Assembly (NCBI GenBank): GCA_003155175.1
Contig: PMFP01000104.1
Span: 1 to 5,019 of the forward strand
Reading direction: 5' to 3'
Length of the DNA stretch: 5,019 nucleotides
From: Vulcanimicrobiota bacterium
GTDB lineage: Bacteria; Vulcanimicrobiota; Vulcanimicrobiia; Vulcanimicrobiales; Vulcanimicrobiaceae
Shown: positions 1-5,019 of the stretch, one piece after another
How positions within the stretch are numbered: position 1 is the first letter of the stretch
Layout of the letters: every line of letters starts with the position of its first letter
The notes under the pieces: generated by a model
The model's input: only the letters and a program-made list of their open reading frames with translations
What the model was told of the DNA's origin: nothing
The model's database searches: none
Translations under genes and position numbers: made by a program

Positions 1-3000
1 ATTCGCGGCGGCGACATCGACCAGGTCGCGTACGAGTTCGACGGCCTTCCCACGACGCGCCAGTCGGACTTGGCGCCGATCGCGACGCTGACCAGCCTGG
101 GCAATCAGGAGGTTCAGGTTTACACCGGCGGCACGCCGGCCAGTTCGAATTCCTCGGGACTTGCCGGCTACATCAACCAGGTCATCAAAACCGGCACGCA
201 TCCCGGTTACGCCAGCGGCGACCTGGGCATCGGGGCTCCCTCGTTCTACCACTCGGCGACCGCCGAGGTCTCCGGCGCGACGCCCGACCGGCTGTTCTCC
301 TATTACGTCGGGTTGTCGGGAACCAACCAGAGCTACCGCTACGGCGATCAGTTCAACGGCGCGGGCAATCCGCTCTACTTTTATCCGCTCATCATCCCGA
401 CTGGGAACGCCGAGTACAATATCCTCGACGGATCCGGAGGGCCCGGTCCCGACTACGGAGCGGTATTCTCGCCGGGTCAAAGTTACGCGCAAGCGACGAA
501 CTTCGATCGCGAAAACATCTTCAACGTGCATTTCGCGATACCGCATCACAACAGCCCCTTGCGCGACGACATCCAAGCGCTCTACGTCACCGGCGGCATC
601 GCGACCAAGTTCTACAGTTCGCAAAACGAAATCGGCATCAATCCGACGACGGCCGGAACGCTGGGATTCGGGTATCCGCTTCCGTTCCTCGACGGCAACT
701 ATTACAACGGTCCGCTGATGCAGGCGCCCAACCCGAACCAGATCTCGACCGGACTGTTCCCGAGCAGCCCGTCGCAACGCGACCCGTTTACGGGTTTCAT
801 CCAGCCCAACCAGCGCGACGCGTCGAGCAACGACTACTCGATCGCAAAGCTGCAGTATCAAAAGAACATCAACGACCATTCCTACGCTCGCGTCGTCGGG
901 TACACGGAATACTCGGATTGGTTCATCAACGGACCGACGAGCGCGCAGCTCACCTTCGGCGCGCAGCTCGCCGACTACGAAGTGCTCGACCACACGTACG
1001 GCGTCGATCTGATCTATTCCAACCAGCTCTCGCCCAAGCACCTCATCACGGCGCAGGGCACGTTCATGACGCAGACGCTGCAGACGTACAACGCGACGTT
1101 CAGCTCCACCGACTCGGCGACGACGAGCCTGGGAGCGACCGGACTGGGGACGATCCTCTCCAGTTACGTCGGCAACAACGGACTCTGCTACAACTGGAGC
1201 ACGGGGGCGCAGTGGAGCTGTTTCGACGGAAACGGGTCCGGATCGACGGCGGTTACGCCGTCGTGTCCGGCAGCAACCTTCGGTGCGGGCTGCTTCGTCG
1301 GCAGTCAGGGCGGTTTGCAGTCCAACGGGTCCATCAATCTTACGCCCGGCACGGCACCGGCCGGCAGTGCGGCAGCGAAGGCGGACGCTCACTGGGTGAT
1401 GACCGAGAACGGCGCCAGCGCGCAGGTGGACAACGTCAGGCCGTTGTTCAGTTCGTACTCGCTGACCGACCTCTGGCAGCCGAACGATAAACTCGTCGTC
1501 AATTTGGGCGTTCGCTTCGACCACTTCGCGTACGCGACCGCCGACTTACAGAGCGGGTATCCCGCGCGTGCTTTCTGGTTCAACGCCTACAACAACGAGT
1601 TTTGCGGCTCGCTGGGCAAGAACCCCCAGTGGCGCTGGAATGGAACCGGATTCGGCGCGTGCGCCGCCGGACTCTCGCCGCTCTCCAACCCGGGGAACGG
1701 CCTCTACAACGTTCCGGCCGGTCTTTTCGTCAACAACGTCTTTCAGCCGCGCGTCTCGGCGACGTGGACGCTCAATCCGAACACGGTCATTCGCGGTTCG
1801 TACGGCAAGTACGCCCGCGCCGAAGCCAGTTCGTACTACCAGTACAACACGGTTCAACAGAATCTCGCGTCGTTCTTGGGCCAATTCTACTCGTACGGGT
1901 ACCGTTCGCCCGATCACGCGATCTATCCGGACACGTCGAACAATTTCGACCTCTCGCTCGAAAAGCGCGTCAAAGGCACGGCGATTTCGTATAAAATCAC
2001 GCCGTTCTACCGCTCGACCAACAATCAGATCCAATACTTGGCGATCGACGCGCTGGGCGGCACGCTCGCGGGCCTAAATATCGGCGCGCAGCGTTCGTAC
2101 GGCGTCGAGCTCTCGCTGCAGGACGGCGATTTTTCGAGAAACGGACTCTCGGCGCTGTTCTCCTACACGTACACGAACAGCAAAGTCCGGTATTCGCCGA
2201 TAAACGGACAGAGCGTCATCGACAGCTTCAACACGCAGATCGCGCTGTACAACTCGTATACGTCGTCGTGTGCGGGCGTGACGCCGTCGTCCCGGAATTG
2301 GGCGGCGTGCGGTTCCGGCCAATACGCGGGCAACGCGTCGCCGACGCTGCTCAACGGACCGCCCGGTCCGGGAACCCTAAGCATTCCCAATCCGTACTAC
2401 GGCAAGACGCTTCAGCCGTTGATGGACACCGGCGCGTACTACTCGCCCTACGACGCCATTCCGACGCCTTTTAACGCCGGCAACGGATACGAAGTGCCCA
2501 ACGTCGCGACGCTGATTTTGAACTACAAACACGACCGGTTTGCGATCACGCCCACCATTCGCTGGGACGACGGCTCGAACTACGGTTCCCCGCTCGTGTG
2601 GCCGGGTTACGTTCCGCAGTCGTGCGCCGCTCAGCCGAGCGCGACGCCGACGACGCCGGGCGTGAGTTGTCCCGGATCCGCGACGCAGGGCGCGATCTTC
2701 TTGCCGGACCCGTATACCGGCCGGTTCGATTCGCTCGGTTCGTTGCGCGATCCGTCGGAGCTCTCGCTCAACTTGCAGGCCAGCTACGACGTGACCCCGC
2801 GCATTTCGATTACGGCCAGCGCCGTGAACCTGTATCACCAATGCTTCCAGCGCGGCTACGCGTGGGACAATTCGCTCACGTGCAGCTACTCGAACCTGCC
2901 GTCGAACATCTTGGCCCCAGCCGGCAACTTCCTCACGCATCCACCGGTGCAAGTCGCCTATCCGTACGGTACGTTCTTCGACATCACGGAAGTCGGCGCG

Positions 3001-3054
3001 TCCTCGGTCGTGCAGCCCTTTAACTTCTTCGTCAACGTCAACGTCAAACTCTAA
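1..3054 (+). CDS. TonB-dependent outer-membrane receptor, 5'-truncated by the window edge
   Basis: The reading frame is open from the first base, so the gene starts upstream; the TTG at 70 is only an internal codon. Residues below are numbered from the codon at 1. Residues 2-17 (RGGD, then YEFDGLP) and 33-66 (LGNQEVQVYTGG, then GLAGYINQVIKTGT) match the second half of a TonB plug domain. The rest alternates aromatic and polar residues with long Asn/Gly/Ser/Tyr-rich loops, as in a 22-strand barrel, and ends in a typical last strand, FNFFVNVNVKL (1007-1017), though with Leu rather than the usual terminal aromatic residue. Missing are the signal peptide, any TonB box or carboxypeptidase-like N-terminal domain, and the start of the plug. 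All twelve cysteines fall in six close pairs between residues 396 and 961. The family moves ligands such as siderophores, glycans or peptides across the outer membrane using TonB energy. This ligand is unknown; the downstream amine oxidase hints at a nitrogenous compound. The family call is firm. Confidence 0.93.
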   Translation: MRGGDIDQVAYEFDGLPTTRQSDLAPIATLTSLGNQEVQVYTGGTPASSNSSGLAGYINQVIKTGTHPGYASGDLGIGAPSFYHSATAEVSGATPDRLFSYYVGLSGTNQSYRYGDQFNGAGNPLYFYPLIIPTGNAEYNILDGSGGPGPDYGAVFSPGQSYAQATNFDRENIFNVHFAIPHHNSPLRDDIQALYVTGGIATKFYSSQNEIGINPTTAGTLGFGYPLPFLDGNYYNGPLMQAPNPNQISTGLFPSSPSQRDPFTGFIQPNQRDASSNDYSIAKLQYQKNINDHSYARVVGYTEYSDWFINGPTSAQLTFGAQLADYEVLDHTYGVDLIYSNQLSPKHLITAQGTFMTQTLQTYNATFSSTDSATTSLGATGLGTILSSYVGNNGLCYNWSTGAQWSCFDGNGSGSTAVTPSCPAATFGAGCFVGSQGGLQSNGSINLTPGTAPAGSAAAKADAHWVMTENGASAQVDNVRPLFSSYSLTDLWQPNDKLVVNLGVRFDHFAYATADLQSGYPARAFWFNAYNNEFCGSLGKNPQWRWNGTGFGACAAGLSPLSNPGNGLYNVPAGLFVNNVFQPRVSATWTLNPNTVIRGSYGKYARAEASSYYQYNTVQQNLASFLGQFYSYGYRSPDHAIYPDTSNNFDLSLEKRVKGTAISYKITPFYRSTNNQIQYLAIDALGGTLAGLNIGAQRSYGVELSLQDGDFSRNGLSALFSYTYTNSKVRYSPINGQSVIDSFNTQIALYNSYTSSCAGVTPSSRNWAACGSGQYAGNASPTLLNGPPGPGTLSIPNPYYGKTLQPLMDTGAYYSPYDAIPTPFNAGNGYEVPNVATLILNYKHDRFAITPTIRWDDGSNYGSPLVWPGYVPQSCAAQPSATPTTPGVSCPGSATQGAIFLPDPYTGRFDSLGSLRDPSELSLNLQASYDVTPRISITASAVNLYHQCFQRGYAWDNSLTCSYSNLPSNILAPAGNFLTHPPVQVAYPYGTFFDITEVGASSVVQPFNFFVNVNVKL

Positions 3055-3072
3055 ACGATCGTGCCGATTCCC

Positions 3073-3080
3073 AAGGAGGT
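3073..3080 (+). promoter_or_regulatory. Strong Shine-Dalgarno site for the amine oxidase
   Basis: AAGGAGGT, an almost full anti-16S match, lies three bases before the ATG at 3084. It decides the start: the alternative in-frame ATG at 3183, immediately before the twin-arginine motif, has only a weak AGGA about 15 bases upstream. The site sits in the 29-base gap after the receptor stop. That gap shows no hairpin plus T-run terminator and has no room for an obvious promoter, which favours co-transcription with the receptor gene. Confidence 0.85.
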
Positions 3081-3083
3081 TTC

Positions 3084-4712
3084 ATGCCCCGTTCTCACGC
3101 GTTGCGAGCGCTCGCGCGGCTCGCGGCGGTTCACGCCGCTGCCGACAGCGAGGGTGTGAGCGCAGGACGAATACGCGATGAGATGTCGCTTTCGCGCCGC
3201 GACTTCGCGCGGGGCCTCTTAGCGGCTTCGGCTACCCTCCCGCTTCTGGCGGGCTGCAGCGTCGGGCAGTCGCCCGCGGCAAACAAGCGGGTCGCCATCA
3301 TCGGCGCGGGGATCGCCGGACTGACCGCCGCGCTTCGCCTGCAAGATGCGGGCATCGCTTCGACCGTCTACGAGTCGTCGTCCCGCATCGGCGGCCGCAT
3401 GCATTCGGAATGGTCGTACTGGAACGATCGCCAGCACACCGAATGGTGCGGCGCGATGATCGACACGCAACACGTCACGATGCACGCGCTGGCACGGCGT
3501 TTTCATCTGCCGCTCGGCGATACGTACTCGGGCCTCAAGGCCGACGACCGGGACACGGCGTTTCTCGACGGCCACTACTACCCGATGCCGGAGGCCGACC
3601 GCGACTTCGCCGCGATCTATCCGATTCTCAAGAGCCAACTCGCGGCGATGCCGGCGACGCCGATGTACTCGAACATGACGGCGGCCGGCCACCGTCTCGA
3701 CCAGACGAGCATGGCCGCCTGGATCGATCGCTACGTTCCCGGCGGCTTGGGATCGCGCTTGGGTAAACTCATCAAGGAGGCCTATCGCAACGAGTACGGA
3801 CGCGAGATCGAGGAGCAGAGTTCTCTCAACCTCGTGTGCATGCTCGGAATCCAGCGGCATTTCGAACGCGACGGGAAGATGAGTGTGCTCGGGTATTCCG
3901 ATCAGCGCTTTTACATCGCCGCCGGAAATCAGCGACTTCCGCTCGCGATCGCAGCGGCGTTGCCGGCCGGGACGGTGCAATTCGGCCACCGCATGGTCTC
4001 GATCAAGAAGCTCCCCGGCGGCCTATACGAGTTGCAGTTCGACAACAACGGCGCAACGGTCAAGGAAACGTACGAGCGCGTCGTCATCGCCATCCCGTTC
4101 ATCGTGTTGCGCGGACTCGACTATTCGTCGGCGGGATTCGACGCGGCCAAGCATCGCGCCATTCAGGAGCTCGGCTACGGCTATCACACCAAACTGCACG
4201 TGCAGTTCGACGGGCGCCCGTGGCGCAAGCCCGGATCTTGGCCAGGTCCGACTACCGGGCAGATTTGGACGACGCTTCCGTTCCAAAGCTCCGTCGACTT
4301 CTCGCTCGGCCAGGCCGGGCCGTCGGGAATCATCGAGCGCTTCACCGGCGCGGGGGCCGCGCTGATCGACACGCCCCCGATGCCGTACGCGCGAATCGGC
4401 GATTCCGACGCGGTCAAACGGCAAGTCAAGCACTTCTTCGAGATGCTGGACGAGATTTGGCCGGGATGCTCCAAGCAGTTCAACGGAAAGGCAACGTTCG
4501 GAAACGCGCAAGCCGATCCGAACATCTTGGCCAGCTATTCGTGTTGGCTGACGGGCCAGTACTCGACCATCGCGGGAACGGAAGGTTTGCGCCAGGGCAA
4601 CGTTCATTTTGCGGGCGAGCATACGTCGGTCGAACACCAAGGGTTCATGGAGGGCGGAGCCGAGTCCGGCGTGCGCGTCGCCGCCGAAATTCTCTCCGAT
4701 CTCAAGTCGTGA
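3084..4712 (+). CDS. FAD-dependent flavin amine oxidase, Tat-exported lipoprotein
   Basis: This is a complete 542-residue protein of the amine oxidase flavoprotein superfamily (monoamine/polyamine oxidase type), which oxidises a C-N bond to an imine that hydrolyses to an aldehyde, usually passing electrons to oxygen. Visible motifs are the Rossmann FAD site GAGIAG (74-79) with acidic E97, GGR (103-105), the GNQRLP segment (281-286), a conserved-type Lys in YHTKLHVQF (K370), and the C-terminal FAD-contacting block HFAGEHTS...GFMEGGAESG (508-529). Segment 206-255 (LD..SM..WIDRYVPGG, then EYG, then QSSLNL) matches bacterial Tat-exported flavin amine oxidases as I remember them. A twin-arginine signal and lipobox occupy residues 34-58, after a 33-residue extension. 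The MAO-type covalent-FAD SGGC motif is absent, so FAD is probably non-covalent. The start is set by the strong ribosome binding site. The gene lies 29 bases after the receptor and overlaps the aldehyde dehydrogenase by four bases. The substrate cannot be read from sequence; an amino-acid oxidase or other C-N oxidase remains possible. Confidence 0.9.
   Translation: MPRSHALRALARLAAVHAAADSEGVSAGRIRDEMSLSRRDFARGLLAASATLPLLAGCSVGQSPAANKRVAIIGAGIAGLTAALRLQDAGIASTVYESSSRIGGRMHSEWSYWNDRQHTEWCGAMIDTQHVTMHALARRFHLPLGDTYSGLKADDRDTAFLDGHYYPMPEADRDFAAIYPILKSQLAAMPATPMYSNMTAAGHRLDQTSMAAWIDRYVPGGLGSRLGKLIKEAYRNEYGREIEEQSSLNLVCMLGIQRHFERDGKMSVLGYSDQRFYIAAGNQRLPLAIAAALPAGTVQFGHRMVSIKKLPGGLYELQFDNNGATVKETYERVVIAIPFIVLRGLDYSSAGFDAAKHRAIQELGYGYHTKLHVQFDGRPWRKPGSWPGPTTGQIWTTLPFQSSVDFSLGQAGPSGIIERFTGAGAALIDTPPMPYARIGDSDAVKRQVKHFFEMLDEIWPGCSKQFNGKATFGNAQADPNILASYSCWLTGQYSTIAGTEGLRQGNVHFAGEHTSVEHQGFMEGGAESGVRVAAEILSDLKS
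3183..3257 (+). other. Twin-arginine signal peptide with lipobox, within the amine oxidase
   Basis: Residues 34-58 of the oxidase read as SRRDFAR (37-43, close to the S/T-RR-x-F-L-K Tat consensus), a hydrophobic stretch LLAASATLPLL (45-55), and the lipobox LAGC with Cys at 58. This predicts folded export with FAD already bound, cleavage before C58 by signal peptidase II, and lipid anchoring. The residue after the cysteine is Ser, not the Asp that retains lipoproteins in the inner membrane in E. coli. The motif match is direct; the final location is inferred. Confidence 0.82.
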
Positions 4713-5019
4713 ATCAAACGGACGTGCTCGCGCTGCCGATCGCCGGACGTGCGTTCGTGGGCGAGCGCAGCCACGACGTTCGCAGCCCGTTTACCGGCGA
4801 GATCTATGCACGAATCGCCGTCGGCGAGAAGGCGCAAATGGAAGCGGCGATCGCAGGCGGCGTCGCGGCGTTTCCGGCGTTCGCGGCGTGGCCCCGCTAC
4901 CGGCGCAAAGCGCTGCTCGAATCGGTCTCCCGCCGGCTGACCGAACGCAAGGACGAAATCGCGGCGGCCATCACGGGCGAGTCGGCCAAGCCGCTTCGAT
5001 TCAGCGAGATCGAAGTCGA
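4709..5019 (+). CDS. Aldehyde dehydrogenase family protein, N-terminal fragment cut by the window edge
   Basis: The 103 visible residues match the start of the NAD(P)-dependent aldehyde dehydrogenase superfamily, which oxidises aldehydes to acids. RSPFTGEIYARIAVG (25-39) corresponds to the usual NP-x-TGE segment. It is followed by an Ala-rich helix with AFAAWPRYRRKALL (57-70), RRLTERKDEIA (75-85), and GESAKPLRFSEIEV (90-103), the counterpart of the family's E-x-GKP-x-x-x-x-x-EV segment. The Rossmann core, catalytic Cys and general-base Glu lie beyond the window, so activity and subfamily cannot be judged; lactaldehyde- or glyceraldehyde-3-phosphate-type enzymes seem as likely as aminoaldehyde ones. 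The GTG start overlaps the oxidase stop (GTGA), with no clear Shine-Dalgarno site, suggesting translational coupling; an in-frame GTG at 4724 is the alternative. No signal peptide is visible, so it is presumably cytoplasmic. It would suit removal of the aldehyde made by an amine oxidase. Confidence 0.88.
   Translation, partial: MNQTDVLALPIAGRAFVGERSHDVRSPFTGEIYARIAVGEKAQMEAAIAGGVAAFPAFAAWPRYRRKALLESVSRRLTERKDEIAAAITGESAKPLRFSEIEV

Noticed and set aside
918..1490. 190-codon + strand open frame in another frame of the receptor
   Set aside because: Arg-rich, low-complexity translation typical of a shifted frame in high-GC coding DNA; the receptor frame is continuous across it with barrel-like sequence.
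2355..2370. Perfect 6-base inverted repeat CGGACC-GCCC-GGTCCG
   Set aside because: It lies inside the receptor coding frame (Asn-Gly-Pro-Pro-Gly-Pro), has no following T-run, and is expected by chance in GC-rich Gly/Pro codons.
2377..2952. 191-codon - strand open frame opposite the receptor
   Set aside because: Arg/Val-rich antisense shadow with no motif and no convincing ribosome binding site.
3030..3047. Three tandem copies of CGTCAA
   Set aside because: They encode the alternating Val-Asn pattern of the last beta-strand of the receptor, so protein structure and codon choice explain them.
3055..3083. Possible terminator or promoter between receptor and oxidase
   Set aside because: Only 29 bases; the short CGATCG palindrome near the start cannot form a stable hairpin and no T-run follows. 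The only support is for the Shine-Dalgarno site.
3774..3780. Internal AAGGAGG resembling a ribosome binding site
   Set aside because: No suitable start codon follows at normal spacing, and it lies in the Lys-Glu-Ala codons of the conserved oxidase core.
3219..3989. 256-codon open frame on the - strand inside the oxidase gene
   Set aside because: Its translation is Arg/Val/His-rich with no recognisable domain, and it mirrors the codon bias of the high-GC oxidase gene, whose frame carries clear family motifs.

Overview
The window suggests a high-GC, Gram-negative-type (diderm) bacterium. An outer-membrane TonB-dependent receptor, a Tat-type lipoprotein signal and a consensus Shine-Dalgarno sequence all point that way. 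From memory, the plug-domain wording of the receptor (LAGYINQVIKTGTHPG, with a DGLP motif upstream) resembles the expanded receptor families of uncultured lineages such as Candidatus Eremiobacterota (WPS-2). That placement is a guess needing a database search; Acidobacteria-like groups are the main alternative.

The layout is three genes, all on the + strand and tightly packed. (1) Bases 1-3054 hold the C-terminal 1017 residues of a large TonB-dependent receptor whose start lies upstream of the window. (2) After a 29-base gap carrying a near-perfect ribosome binding site comes a complete FAD-dependent flavin amine oxidase (3084-4712). It has a twin-arginine signal and lipobox preceded by an unusual 33-residue extension. 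(3) The N-terminal 103 residues of an aldehyde dehydrogenase (4709-5019) overlap the oxidase stop by four bases (GTGA) and run off the window. No RNA gene, mobile element, CRISPR array, terminator or promoter could be supported, and no non-coding stretch exceeds 29 bases.

Read together, the genes look like a co-transcribed uptake-and-oxidation unit. The receptor would bring an unknown ligand across the outer membrane. A membrane-anchored oxidase facing the periplasm would oxidise an amine (or related C-N compound) to an aldehyde or imine. A dehydrogenase without an export signal would oxidise the aldehyde in the cytoplasm. The families are well supported; the shared pathway and the substrate are inference. 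The points most worth checking are the six closely spaced cysteine pairs confined to the barrel part of the receptor, the predicted outer-membrane sorting of the oxidase lipoprotein, and the receptor-oxidase-dehydrogenase linkage.
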